From the NCBI GenBank assembly GCA_965219925.1, contig OZ244795.1, positions 2,852,001 to 2,916,000 on the forward strand: a stretch of DNA of 64,000 bases, read 5' to 3'. The translations under genes were made by a program, and so were the position numbers. Every line of letters starts with the position of its first letter. Within the stretch, counting starts at the first letter, position 1. Below the pieces are notes generated by a model. It searched no databases. It was not told the DNA's origin and saw only the letters and a program-made list of their open reading frames with translations. Of this stretch, positions 8,449 to 16,597 are shown piece by piece. This DNA is from Bin87 sp965219925 (GTDB taxonomy: Bacteria; Chloroflexota; Dehalococcoidia; Lucifugimonadales; UBA3495).

Positions 8449-8625
8449 TCAGTCGCGCCGCAACGAACTATAAGCCCGCGCCGTCAATGACACAACGCGT
8501 CCTACCAGATCCCAGAATATGAACAGCGCCACCGCCGTCACGGCCATTGCCGCCACCACCGAAATCGCCCAAACGCCGGCATTGGCGCTCAGCGCGACCA
8601 GAAAATCGGATAATGCCAGGTACAT
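8449..8625 (-). CDS. 58-aa small membrane protein encoded upstream of the TauE/SafE gene
   Basis: A short gene starting at an ATG at 8625 with gagggg 7 nt upstream. One strongly hydrophobic segment (AGVWAISVVAAMAVTAVALF, about residues 16-35) is followed by a basic tail, RAYSSLRRD, that would sit in the cytoplasm. It is 18 nt before the exporter gene on the same strand, suggesting an accessory subunit. No family is recognised. A longer 139-aa reading of the same frame would run through the tgt promoter and was not used. Confidence 0.6.
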   Translation of the reverse strand: MYLALSDFLVALSANAGVWAISVVAAMAVTAVALFIFWDLVGRVVSLTARAYSSLRRD

Positions 8626-8683
8626 CACGTACCCCTCAAGCGGCGCATTGCGTTCGGGTGGACACTGCGAGTAAATTGCTGGA

Positions 8684-9865
8684 ATGACTAAGGAGAAATT
8701 CAGTTTCAGGCTGTCGGGTACCGACGGCGCGGCGCGGCTGGGGCAGATTACCACGCCCCACGGTACGGCGCAAACGCCCATGTTCATGCCCGTGGCGACG
8801 CAAGCAACCGTAAAGGGCCTGACGTTCGATGAAGTCCGAAACGCGGGCGCGGAAACCGTCCTGTCCAACGCCTATCACCTGTACCTGCGCCCCGGCGTCG
8901 AGCGCATCCGCGATGCCGGCGGACTGCACGGATTCATGGGGTGGGAAGGGCCGATCCTAACCGATAGCGGCGGTTACCAGGCGTTCAGCCTGGGCGCCCT
9001 GCGCCGCATCAACGATGACGGAATTCTGTTCCGGTCACACATCGACGGCAGCGAGCATCTGTTTACCCCCGAGGTGGCCATACGCAACCAGCAACTCATC
9101 GGCGCCGACATCATCATGTGTTTTGATCAATGCGTGTTCTCCGCTGGCGACCGATCGGATATCCGGGCAGCCATGGAACGCACTCACCGGTGGGCGCGGG
9201 TCTGTTACGACGCTCATGCGGCGACGGCCTACTCCGGGGTGCAGGCCCTGTTCGGGATAGTGCAGGGCGGCACGATCCCGGAATTTCGAGATGAATCTAT
9301 GGAACTAGTCACGAGCATTCCGTTCGACGGATACGCCATCGGCGGCCTGGCGGTGGGCGAAACCAAAGCGGAAATGCACCGAGTTACCAGTCAGGTTTGC
9401 GAAGGTTTGCCCGCTAACAAACCGCGCTACCTGATGGGTGTCGGTTCACCGGAAGATCTGGTAAACGGGGTGGCGCTGGGCGTGGACATGTTCGACTGCG
9501 TGCTCCCCACGCGGGTGGCGCGAAACGGCGCCCTGTTCACCCCCACCGGTCGCATCAACATCGCCAACCGCCGCTACGGCGATCAGGATGCGCCGCTGGA
9601 CGAGACCTGCGATTGTTACGCCTGCCTACATTATTCGGCAGCCTACCTGCGTCATCTGTTCAAGGCCGGGGAAATGCTGGGGCCGCGAATGGCGTCGGTA
9701 CACAATCTGCGCTTCGTACTGCGCCTCATGGAACAGATGCGGGATGCAATAGCCGGCGGACGATTCGGTGAATTTCGCAATCGGTTCCTTGGCCTGTATC
9801 AGCCGACCGACGAACAAAGCCGGCAGACACAAAAACACCGCTGGATCAGAGAGCGGGGCGTCTAG
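8684..9865 (+). CDS. tgt: Queuine tRNA-ribosyltransferase (tRNA-guanine transglycosylase)
   Basis: A 393-aa enzyme that exchanges guanine-34 for preQ1 in tRNAs with GUN anticodons. Diagnostic stretches are FMPVATQATVKGL, LTDSGGYQAFSLG (catalytic Asp), YAIGGLAVGE, RYLMGVGSPEDLV, FDCVLPTRVARNGALFT with the second catalytic Asp, and the zinc site CDCYAC. The start at 8684 has aaggaga just upstream. The gene diverges from the small membrane protein/TauE operon, with about 58 nt between starts for both promoters. Confidence 0.95.
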   Translation: MTKEKFSFRLSGTDGAARLGQITTPHGTAQTPMFMPVATQATVKGLTFDEVRNAGAETVLSNAYHLYLRPGVERIRDAGGLHGFMGWEGPILTDSGGYQAFSLGALRRINDDGILFRSHIDGSEHLFTPEVAIRNQQLIGADIIMCFDQCVFSAGDRSDIRAAMERTHRWARVCYDAHAATAYSGVQALFGIVQGGTIPEFRDESMELVTSIPFDGYAIGGLAVGETKAEMHRVTSQVCEGLPANKPRYLMGVGSPEDLVNGVALGVDMFDCVLPTRVARNGALFTPTGRINIANRRYGDQDAPLDETCDCYACLHYSAAYLRHLFKAGEMLGPRMASVHNLRFVLRLMEQMRDAIAGGRFGEFRNRFLGLYQPTDEQSRQTQKHRWIRERGV

Positions 9866-9891
9866 AACGAAAGGCTCTCGAAACAGGGTGA

Positions 9892-10467
9892 TTAGTCTTC
9901 CCGTCGGTGGCCGAGCAGGGCGGCAACGATGTCTCCAACGACGGCGTCAACCCGCTGGCAGATGGCTGCCTCATCCAACGCCGCGACCGGATGCTGCAAG
10001 TACACCGACCCGGTGTAGTCCGGCCTCCCCAATGAAACGATGTGCTGTTCCGCGGCGGAACAAAAAGCCTGGGTATGAACCACTACAGTCCTCACGCCCC
10101 GGTCTTCCAGCTCAATGGCGTCGCGCAAACTGCGCGCTACACAACTCCCTCAATCACCCACCGCGGTGACCACGAAATCGCAATGCGCCAACTCGTTGAT
10201 GATTTCCGGGGCAGCGGGAGCCGAAAACACCCATTTGGAGCGCACCAGGGAATCTGTCATCCCATAATCGTCGGCAAGACGCCGTTTAATGGATTCCAGG
10301 ATCACATCGGCGTTGCCCTTTCGGTTATCGAGGAAACCGCCGATGCGTCCCTCCAGGGTTTCCAATGGCGGGGCCGGGCGACGCTCCGGTTCTTCCTGCC
10401 GGTCAGTGGGATCCAGCAGGCCCAGAGCCGCCATGCGAGATTGCAGATCGGATGATACGTTAGTCAT
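9892..10467 (-). CDS. UGSC-family selenoprotein with an in-frame UGA selenocysteine codon
   Basis: A 191-codon gene starting at the ATG at 10467 (ctcgggaga ribosome site) with an in-frame TGA at 10150-10152. Read through, the context is TAVGD-U-GSCVARSLRDAIEL: selenocysteine at residue 106 followed by Gly-Ser-Cys, the motif naming the UGSC family. Coding continues without another stop to VVVHTQAFC and a normal TAA-type end near 9892. A bSECIS-like hairpin follows the UGA. Conventional gene calling would split it into two pieces. The family is thought to be a thiol/selenol redox protein, but its reaction is unknown. It lies 22 nt after the GWTDGLP gene. Confidence 0.85.
10122..10152 (-). promoter_or_regulatory. 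UGA selenocysteine codon with candidate bacterial SECIS hairpin
   Basis: After the UGA (10150-10152, minus strand) come 13 nt and then CGCGC-AGTTT-GCGCG (10136-10122): a 5-bp GC stem with a 5-nt loop beginning about 19 nt past the UGA and having G as its second base. This fits the published bSECIS pattern (loop about 16-37 nt after UGA, G among the first two loop bases). Folding was done by eye only. Confidence 0.6.
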
Positions 10468-10489
10468 ATTGAGTCTCCCGAGATAGACG

Positions 10490-11533
10490 TCAGGCGGCGC
10501 GCACCGGGGCGGAAGTGATACGCGAACCCCAACCGGGGATGTATACCGAGTGCCGCCCAGGTCCCCCGGCCACCATGATGTGAATGTCCTCGGCACGACG
10601 CACCACCGGGACCATTGCGTCGTCGTCGTCGCGGTCGATCCAGCGCGGCCAGAGGGTGTTGCGATGGGCGTGGCGACCATGTATGCCGCCCAGCTTCAGC
10701 AGCGCCAGCGGCTGCCGGGCCAACTCATAGAGATAAGATCGTACGTCGTTCTTGTTCCAGCCGGCGCCGGCGATGATGTCAGCGTGTTCCGGACCCAACA
10801 CCAGCAGCACGTCTCCCATGACGTGAATGTTGTTGCAACCGGGTATGGCCATCGACAAGGCGAAAGTCGTGAGCAAATCTTTGGGATTGTCGGCGCCGTG
10901 GTTGTTCAGATTATGCGGGGCTTCCGCCGGATGCACGGTGACCACCGACTGCTCCACTGCGTACCCGTGTTCAACATGATGGGGTTCCCAGGGATTTTCG
11001 GCCTCGTTCTCCGCAATGCAATAGGTGTACTTGCCCGGATGCCCGAAGGTAGCCCGGTCTTCGTCGCCCGGCAGCGCACCACCCAGGTTGGTGAGGGCCA
11101 GCTTTACGGCCCGGCCGATGGTGGCGTTGGCACGGTTGCCCTGCCCAAAGCAGTTGCCACCGCTATTCATGCTCAGTTCTCCGGCGACGGGTCCGTTGAC
11201 GATCACCAAAGGCGTAGCAATATGCGTCGAACACTGCACGGATGCCAGGTTGAACCGGGGCAGCAGCAAAGCCTCAATCGCCGCAATCACCACCGGAAAA
11301 TACTCGGGCAAACACCCGGCCATCACCGCGTTAGCCGCCAGCTTCTCCACCGTAGCCCGCCCGCCGCGCGGGGGAATCTCACCGACGAGGTCGAGGGGAG
11401 AGCGGCCGGCGGATTCAAGAAACGCCCGCACTCGCTCGGCGGTAGGCGGGACTACGGGCAGGCCATCCGTCCACCCGGCCTCGTAGGCCAGGGCGAGAGA
11501 TTCATCGAAAGTGTCCAATCCTGCAATCGCCAT
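10490..11533 (-). CDS. GWTDGLP-motif protein, function unknown
   Basis: A 347-aa soluble protein beginning with FDESLALAYEAGWTDGLPVV, a signature I associate with uncharacterised proteins. Other notable stretches are a Cys/Asn/Gly-rich MNSGGNCFGQGNRANATIGR, a histidine-containing EPHHVEHGYAVEQS and HVMGDVLLVLGPEHADIIAG. No known catalytic fold is recognised. It precedes the UGSC selenoprotein by 22 nt and follows a retropepsin-like gene by 9 nt, so all three are probably one transcript. The N-terminal ~35 residues recur in the fragment at 11898-12149. Confidence 0.7.
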   Translation of the reverse strand: MAIAGLDTFDESLALAYEAGWTDGLPVVPPTAERVRAFLESAGRSPLDLVGEIPPRGGRATVEKLAANAVMAGCLPEYFPVVIAAIEALLLPRFNLASVQCSTHIATPLVIVNGPVAGELSMNSGGNCFGQGNRANATIGRAVKLALTNLGGALPGDEDRATFGHPGKYTYCIAENEAENPWEPHHVEHGYAVEQSVVTVHPAEAPHNLNNHGADNPKDLLTTFALSMAIPGCNNIHVMGDVLLVLGPEHADIIAGAGWNKNDVRSYLYELARQPLALLKLGGIHGRHAHRNTLWPRWIDRDDDDAMVPVVRRAEDIHIMVAGGPGRHSVYIPGWGSRITSAPVRAA

Positions 11534-11542
11534 AAACAGGAT

Positions 11543-11896
11543 TTACAAAAACAACCTATCGTTGGAGACAACCCGCTCCCCAATAGGATCTACAACCAGA
11601 GCCAGGTCTTCCAAGGTAGTGGCCCCCATCAGGTACTGGTTTTCGGGACCGAAAATCACACGTGCGATCCCATAACGGCCCTCTGCGGAAAAGCCCGCGA
11701 CGCCGGTTTCATATTCAACGACATCACCATTGGCGATCCGCATTATCCGTATTTCAAAAGGTTCGATCCCCAATTCGCGCAGCAGACTGGCCGGCATTGC
11801 AGAATAAGTTGAACCGGAGTCCGCCAACGCATCAACAGTGGCAGTTGATTGAGTAAAAGGGTTACTAACCTGCAACACAACGCTGAATGTGCCCAT
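11543..11896 (-). CDS. Retropepsin-like (clan AA) aspartyl protease-fold protein 1
   Basis: A 117-aa single-domain protein related to gag-type retropepsins. The usual active-site DTGAT is changed to ADSGSTYSAMP (about residues 24-34), keeping Asp, Ser and Gly. The second half has the conserved hydrophobic GIARVIFGPENQYLMGATTL, with LMGATTLEDL shared by all four copies here. Real proteolysis would need a homodimer; many bacterial single-domain members are uncharacterised. A ggag ribosome site lies 9 nt before the ATG. This copy is the most divergent at the catalytic loop. Confidence 0.72.
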   Translation of the reverse strand: MGTFSVVLQVSNPFTQSTATVDALADSGSTYSAMPASLLRELGIEPFEIRIMRIANGDVVEYETGVAGFSAEGRYGIARVIFGPENQYLMGATTLEDLALVVDPIGERVVSNDRLFL

Positions 11897-11897
11897 C

Positions 11898-12149
11898 TTA
11901 GATCGCTCCGTCCGAGTGGCAGCTGGTTACTACACGATTCAGTATACCTTGCACTCCTCCAGCGCCACCAAATGCGGACCAAACACCCGCATGAAGGTAA
12001 GTAATCGGCCAATAATCCACCGACCGCCCCGACGCATCCAGAAACGCCACCCGCGCAGCAGTAGTCGGAACGACGGGCAACCCGTCCGTCCACCCGGCTT
12101 CGTATGCCAGGGCCAACGCTTCGTCGTATTCGTCTACTTCAATAAGCAT
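11898..12149 (-). pseudogene. Truncated GWTDGLP-protein paralogue (N-terminal fragment)
   Basis: An 83-codon frame whose first ~36 residues (DEALALAYEAGWTDGLPVVP and following) closely match the N-terminus of the 347-aa protein at 10490-11533. After about residue 40 the similarity stops and low-conservation sequence with a stop follows. A short piece (HAGVWSAFGGAGGVQGILN) may derive from another frame of a lost gene. It seems to be the remnant of a tandem duplication, though a short expressed peptide is not excluded. Confidence 0.6.
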
Positions 12150-12176
12150 CGTTAATCTATGTTTCGCGTCAGCAAT

Positions 12177-12563
12177 TTAACCCAGTCCAGAACCGTTAGT
12201 AGGTAACTCCCGTTTCAGCAAACGTCTCGTGGGGATCAGACGATAGTTCACCGGATCAACCATAAGTGCCAGGTCTTCCAATGTAGTTGCTCCCATCAGG
12301 TATTCGCCATCCGGGCCAAAGATGACCCGTGCCCGGCCAACCTGGTCCATTACGGCGAAGGCTGCATACCCCGTTTCGTATTGGACAATCTCTCCGCCGG
12401 CGAGTTCAAATTCCACCGATTCCTCCGGTTCTACTCCCAACCGACGCAGCAGGCTGGCCGGCGCCATGGAACATGTAGCGCCGGTATCTACCAGTGCGCT
12501 AACCGTCTCCCAAGCCGAAAAATCGGGCGCGCCGATTCGCAAGTCCACGTTAAATGTTCCCAT
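12177..12563 (-). CDS. Retropepsin-like (clan AA) aspartyl protease-fold protein 2
   Basis: A 128-aa single-domain protein with the intact active-site loop SALVDTGATCSMAPASLLRR (Asp at about residue 27) and the C-terminal GRARVIFGPDGEYLMGATTL that ends the fold. Its ~10-residue C-terminal extension is absent from copies 3 and 4. It lies between the DUF4268 gene and the GWTDGLP fragment on the same strand. Substrates are unknown; single-domain bacterial retropepsins are expected to dimerise. Confidence 0.78.
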   Translation of the reverse strand: MGTFNVDLRIGAPDFSAWETVSALVDTGATCSMAPASLLRRLGVEPEESVEFELAGGEIVQYETGYAAFAVMDQVGRARVIFGPDGEYLMGATTLEDLALMVDPVNYRLIPTRRLLKRELPTNGSGLG

Positions 12564-12612
12564 ACTTATCGCTTCGCATGATGGTTGCTGGCAATAGCCA
12601 GTGTATCACCCG

Positions 12613-13572
12613 CTACTCCACCAACTCCGCAAGGTGCGGCTCGAACACCCGCTTGAATGGTAGCAACTTGTCTACCATCCATTCCCGCGATTCGTTATCA
12701 TCATCAATGTTGACATCCTGGCTTATTATGGAAATCCGACACACTTTACGGTCATTCAAACGTTGCCATTCCCAAGTGCCAGGAAGTTCAGCTTCTATGT
12801 TTTTCCTGCGGTTTTCGAGCCGGTCAAACAATTGCTTGTTCCAATTTGGGTCATTCCGGCTTATATACAACTCTACCTTGGCTGTGTTCCTGCTGTGGTC
12901 GCAACCGGGATTGTAGCCAACGCCAGTAAAACCCGATCTAAAATTGCACCATGGATGGTATTGATGGTTTCTTGCTTTCGGTGAGACAGTGAATTGATGC
13001 TCTTCGAGCATTTTATCTATCAGATTTTGGAAAAATTCGTGATAACGCTGCTGCTTTTCTGACAATCCACCGGCACTGCCTGTTTTGGCTACACTCACCA
13101 TCCGTTTCTGCCAGTCGTTAGGCGCAGCTACCACCCGAAAGTGTGGGGCCGGGCGTGAGCCGTCAATCCGCCAAGCCTCAACTACCACCCCATAGAAGGC
13201 AGTGTCCTCATCAGTGCGTTGGTTCAGCCAATCCAGCGCCTGACGGTGTTCGTCGCGAAACTCACGCGTCAACCATACCACTGCATAAGCATCGTAGCCG
13301 GCGGCATAGGTCAGCAGTTTACCCAAATGGTCGTGATTCGTAGCTTCCAGCTGGTTCTCAATAATCACTGGCCGGTTGCTCCCCAGGTCATGCGCCAGCA
13401 AGTCCAGCGAAAAGGCTCCTACTGCCGCCTCAGCGGATTGCAATTCCAAATCCAGCCCCAGCGCCTCGCCCAGCTTGTCCAAATTCTCCGCCAGCCACGG
13501 CGTAAAGTCCGACGCCTCGTTAGGCCAAACCTCCCGCAAGTCAACTCGCTTGATTTCGCCCAGATCCACCAT
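12613..13572 (-). CDS. DUF4268 protein with N-terminal PD-(D/E)XK nuclease-like domain
   Basis: A 319-aa protein. About residues 50-100 read FSLDLLAHDLGSNRPVIIEN, then QLEATNHDHLGKLLTYAAG, the D...(E/Q)xN signature of the restriction-endonuclease-like fold seen in DUF4268 proteins. The C-terminal ~130 residues form the DUF4268 domain, with SRNDPNWNKQLFDRLENRRK. Such proteins occur singly in defence-rich or mobile regions and are predicted DNA nucleases; their role is unproved. It starts at an ATG with aaggag upstream and is embedded among retropepsin-like genes, 12 nt after copy 3. Confidence 0.8.
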   Translation of the reverse strand: MVDLGEIKRVDLREVWPNEASDFTPWLAENLDKLGEALGLDLELQSAEAAVGAFSLDLLAHDLGSNRPVIIENQLEATNHDHLGKLLTYAAGYDAYAVVWLTREFRDEHRQALDWLNQRTDEDTAFYGVVVEAWRIDGSRPAPHFRVVAAPNDWQKRMVSVAKTGSAGGLSEKQQRYHEFFQNLIDKMLEEHQFTVSPKARNHQYHPWCNFRSGFTGVGYNPGCDHSRNTAKVELYISRNDPNWNKQLFDRLENRRKNIEAELPGTWEWQRLNDRKVCRISIISQDVNIDDDNESREWMVDKLLPFKRVFEPHLAELVE

Positions 13573-13584
13573 CAGAGCTTCTCC

Positions 13585-13938
13585 TTACATCAACAAACCT
13601 TCCTGCTCAATAAGGCGTTGGTCAACCGGGTCGACGGCCAACGCCAAATCTTCCAGTGTTGTTGCACCCATCAAATACTCGCCCTCCGGGCCGAAGGCAA
13701 CACGCGCCACAGCGTTGCGCCCCTGGACTGAGAACCGGGCCCATGCCGTTTGAAACTCAACCCGGCGTCCGTCGGCCACGCGGGCAGATCTGGTTTCCAC
13801 AGGTTCAATCCCCAACTCGCGTAAGAAACTGGCCGGCAGCATAGAGTTCGTGGCTCCGGTATCAACCAATGCGGAAACCGTAGCCCCTGCGTCAGTGAAG
13901 ATGTTTCCCACCCATAAATCTACGCTGAACGTGCTCAT
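13585..13938 (-). CDS. Retropepsin-like (clan AA) aspartyl protease-fold protein 3
   Basis: A 117-aa single-domain protein with the active-site loop SALVDTGATNSMLPASFLRE and the C-terminal ARVAFGPEGEYLMGATTLED. The start at 13938 was chosen because aggagccgtgaac directly precedes it; the upstream GTG at 13944 lies within that leader. Copy 4 has the same 13-nt leader before its ATG, so the two are a recent tandem duplication that included the ribosome site. Confidence 0.78.
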   Translation of the reverse strand: MSTFSVDLWVGNIFTDAGATVSALVDTGATNSMLPASFLRELGIEPVETRSARVADGRRVEFQTAWARFSVQGRNAVARVAFGPEGEYLMGATTLEDLALAVDPVDQRLIEQEGLLM

Positions 13939-13979
13939 GTTCACGGCTCCTTATCGCTATCTAACAACACTCCCCGGGT

Positions 13980-14333
13980 TTACAACAATAATCCATCCAC
14001 CGGAACCAGTTTTTCCTCGATTGGGTCGACGGCTAGACGCAGATCCTCCAGGGTCGTAGCCCCCAGGAGGAATAACCCCTCGGGACCAAAGATCACTCTG
14101 GCCATCCCGCTGCGGCCCTCGGCGGCGAAAGTAGCCCAGCTTGTATCGTAATTTACGTATTCTCCGCTGGCGACCCGAAACCTGATTTGTTGGGCCGGTT
14201 CTAGCGAAAGTCGATTCAACAACGACGACGGCAGCATGGTGTAGGTTGCCCCGGTGTCAACCAGAGCGTCCACCATCTCGGTAACCGATGATTCGGGGCT
14301 ACCCATCTCTAAACGTACGCTGAATGTGCCCAT
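13980..14333 (-). CDS. Retropepsin-like (clan AA) aspartyl protease-fold protein 4
   Basis: A 117-aa single-domain protein with DALVDTGATYTMLPSSLLNR (catalytic Asp at about residue 24) and ARVIFGPEGLFLLGATTLED near the C-terminus. It is the first of the four copies after the enolase-superfamily gene, 42 nt downstream, with aggagccgtgaac before its ATG as in copy 3. It is predicted to be cytoplasmic, with no signal peptide or membrane segment. Confidence 0.78.
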   Translation of the reverse strand: MGTFSVRLEMGSPESSVTEMVDALVDTGATYTMLPSSLLNRLSLEPAQQIRFRVASGEYVNYDTSWATFAAEGRSGMARVIFGPEGLFLLGATTLEDLRLAVDPIEEKLVPVDGLLL

Positions 14334-14375
14334 GTTCACGGCTCCTTAATCGGTCATGCGAGATCCTTGCGGAAC

Positions 14376-15479
14376 CTAATATACCTTGTACTCCTCCAGC
14401 ACCGCTGTATCCAGGTGCAGGCCCATGCCGGGCTCGGTGGGGGCGATGATTTCGCCGATGTCCCATTCCGGCAGCACGCTGTTGAGCTGGTAGTACACCG
14501 GGTCGCGTTCTTCCTCGAACACTTCTACAAAGAGACCGTGGGCGTGGGCGGGCAACAGTTGCACCGCCAGCTGTGGTTCTTCATGGTGGGCCATCCTGAC
14601 GCCTCGCATCTGCGCCGCCCCGGCCACTCGACGCCACTCGGATATGCCGCCGCAAATCGCCGCATCCACATTGAGAATGTCCACTGCTTCGGCATCCATC
14701 AGCCGTTGGCAGCCCCATGAACTGCTCTCTCCCTGGCCGGCAGCCACGGCGATTCCAGTACGCAATCGCACCTGACGCATGTCGTTGTCGGCATCCTGCC
14801 AGCGGCACGGTTCTTCCAGCCACGCCAGGCCCATTTCCCGGGCGGGAGCAGCGAACTCCAGAGCTTGGTCCAAAGTCCAGGCCTGGTTGGCATCACAAAC
14901 TATGATGAACTCATCGCCCAACGAGTCCCTGATGGCGCGAACTCGCAACAGGTCGTCGGCAACGGACACGCCACCCACCTTCAGCTTGACGCCGCCGATA
15001 CCACGTTCGCGCTGATGCAGCAAATCCTGCACCATGTCCTCGGTATCGCGACCCTGGACGTAGTAGGCGAACCGCACCACCGGAGCACGCTCGGCGTACC
15101 CACCGAGCAGTGACCGGACTGGGACGCCCAGGGTCTTGCCGGTAATGTCCCACAAGGCCACGTCAATGGCGGCGATGGCGCGCATGGCGATGGCCTTGTC
15201 ACTGATGTGCGGTGTCAGGGCGAACATCTTTTGCCAGCACCGTTCGATGGCGGTGGGATCCTCACCAACCACCGCATCCTTCATGGGTCCAACCGCCAGG
15301 TCTTTGAGTAGTTGGTATCCGGTGCGCTCGTCTCCCGAATACACTTCGCTGATCAACCCTTCGTCGGTGTGGACGCGAGTGACGATGGTGCAACGCGATT
15401 CAATCTGGTACACGCTGCCACTGAATCGAGTACTCAGGGGAATCCTAACAATGTCGGCTTCCACGTCGGTTATACGCAT
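14376..15479 (-). CDS. Enolase-superfamily (mandelate racemase/muconate lactonizing) enzyme
   Basis: A 367-aa enzyme with the N-terminal capping domain and (beta/alpha)7-beta barrel. Catalytic features are GVKLKVGGVS (KxK general base), IVCDANQAWT (metal Asp), LEEPCRWQD (metal Glu), a Glu in AAGQGESSS and a late His in GVRMAHHEEP. The superfamily abstracts a proton alpha to a carboxylate; the substrate, perhaps a sugar acid, cannot be told. Expansion of this superfamily is typical of SAR202 Chloroflexota. It begins the minus-strand run that ends with the UGSC gene. Confidence 0.88.
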   Translation of the reverse strand: MRITDVEADIVRIPLSTRFSGSVYQIESRCTIVTRVHTDEGLISEVYSGDERTGYQLLKDLAVGPMKDAVVGEDPTAIERCWQKMFALTPHISDKAIAMRAIAAIDVALWDITGKTLGVPVRSLLGGYAERAPVVRFAYYVQGRDTEDMVQDLLHQRERGIGGVKLKVGGVSVADDLLRVRAIRDSLGDEFIIVCDANQAWTLDQALEFAAPAREMGLAWLEEPCRWQDADNDMRQVRLRTGIAVAAGQGESSSWGCQRLMDAEAVDILNVDAAICGGISEWRRVAGAAQMRGVRMAHHEEPQLAVQLLPAHAHGLFVEVFEEERDPVYYQLNSVLPEWDIGEIIAPTEPGMGLHLDTAVLEEYKVY

Positions 15480-15664
15480 GTTGGTACCGCCTTACGAAAT
15501 TCGGAGTCGTGGGAAATTATACCCTCCCGAATTGATTGGGATTCGGCGCTGGTAATCAAACAATGCAATAACCCCAGGTTAGGCCACAGCCCCTTAACAA
15601 TTGACCGATGTTACAATGCAATCAGAGGCAGTTTCGCACTCCACTCGCTGCTGACGAGGAATTT

Positions 15665-16522
15665 ATGAATACGGTCAAAACGTTCTTTTTACTGATGGTG
15701 CTGACCGGCCTGCTGTTGCTGATTGGGGCTGCAATTGGTGGCGAGGTGGGAATCGTCGTGGCGCTGGTTTTCGCCATCGTGATGAATTTTGGCGCCTACT
15801 GGTTCAGCGACAAGATAGCCCTGGGAATGGCCCATGCCAAACAGATTACGCCCGAGGAGGATCCCCAACTTTTCGCTTTGGTCGAGGAGCAGGCCAGACT
15901 GGCCAACATGCCGATGCCCAAAGTTTATGAGATAGACTCGGATTCACCCAACGCATTCGCCACCGGCCGCAGCCCGCAACGGGCGGCCGTAGCCGTAACC
16001 ACCGGCATTCGCCGCATCCTGACTCGCGAGGAACTGGCCGGCGTAATGGCCCACGAGATGGCGCATGTGGGCAACCGCGATACTCTGATCATGACCGTGG
16101 TGGCCACCATCGCCGGCGCAATATCCATGCTGGCGTTTATGGCGCAGTTTGCGGCCATCTTCGGCGGCATGGGCGGCGGTGGACGCGACCGGGGCGGCAA
16201 CATCATCAGCCTGCTCATCATCGCGATAGTAATGCCGCTTGCCGCGACCATCATACGCATGGCGATTTCACGTTCCCGGGAATTCCAGGCCGATATCACC
16301 GGCGCGCACAATTGCGGCAACCCCGAAGCGTTGGCCAGAGCGCTGGAAAAACTGGAAATGGGCGCAGCAGCGCGGCCCATGAAAGTGAACGAGGCGGCAT
16401 CACACCTGTTCATCGTAAACCCGTTGAGCGGGCGTTCCATGGCGCGGCTGTTCTCGACTCACCCGCCGATAGAAGAACGGGTGCGGCGGTTGCGCGCCAT
16501 GACCATCCGGCCCAATTTCTAA
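15665..16522 (+). CDS. htpX: Membrane zinc metalloprotease HtpX (M48B)
   Basis: A 285-aa membrane protease. Two hydrophobic helices lie at about residues 4-24 and 28-48, then the catalytic HEMAH motif at about residues 130-134 (VMAHEMAHVGNRDTL), further membrane segments and the third zinc ligand region SREFQADITGA. It degrades damaged membrane proteins. The ATG at 15665 was chosen because gagga lies 4-8 nt before it; the longer frame from 15608 adds 19 non-conserved residues. A terminator follows. Confidence 0.93.
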   Translation: MNTVKTFFLLMVLTGLLLLIGAAIGGEVGIVVALVFAIVMNFGAYWFSDKIALGMAHAKQITPEEDPQLFALVEEQARLANMPMPKVYEIDSDSPNAFATGRSPQRAAVAVTTGIRRILTREELAGVMAHEMAHVGNRDTLIMTVVATIAGAISMLAFMAQFAAIFGGMGGGGRDRGGNIISLLIIAIVMPLAATIIRMAISRSREFQADITGAHNCGNPEALARALEKLEMGAAARPMKVNEAASHLFIVNPLSGRSMARLFSTHPPIEERVRRLRAMTIRPNF

Positions 16523-16548
16523 ATCTCCTCAGCGCCCGGAATCCAGAA

Positions 16549-16577
16549 CGCCCGCCGATTAGCGGGCGCTCGTTTTT
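16549..16577 (+). terminator. Rho-independent terminator after htpX
   Basis: CGCCCGC (16549-16555), a 6-nt loop and GCGGGCG (16562-16568) are followed by ctcg and five T. It lies 27 nt after htpX and also separates it from the convergent cyclase gene. Confidence 0.85.
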
Positions 16578-16597
16578 GCCTCGGGCACCTTGCGTTG

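Noticed and set aside
8449..8868. 139-aa reading of the small membrane protein frame
   Set aside because: The extension overlaps the divergent tgt start; the ATG at 8625 has the ribosome site and begins just before the hydrophobic helix.
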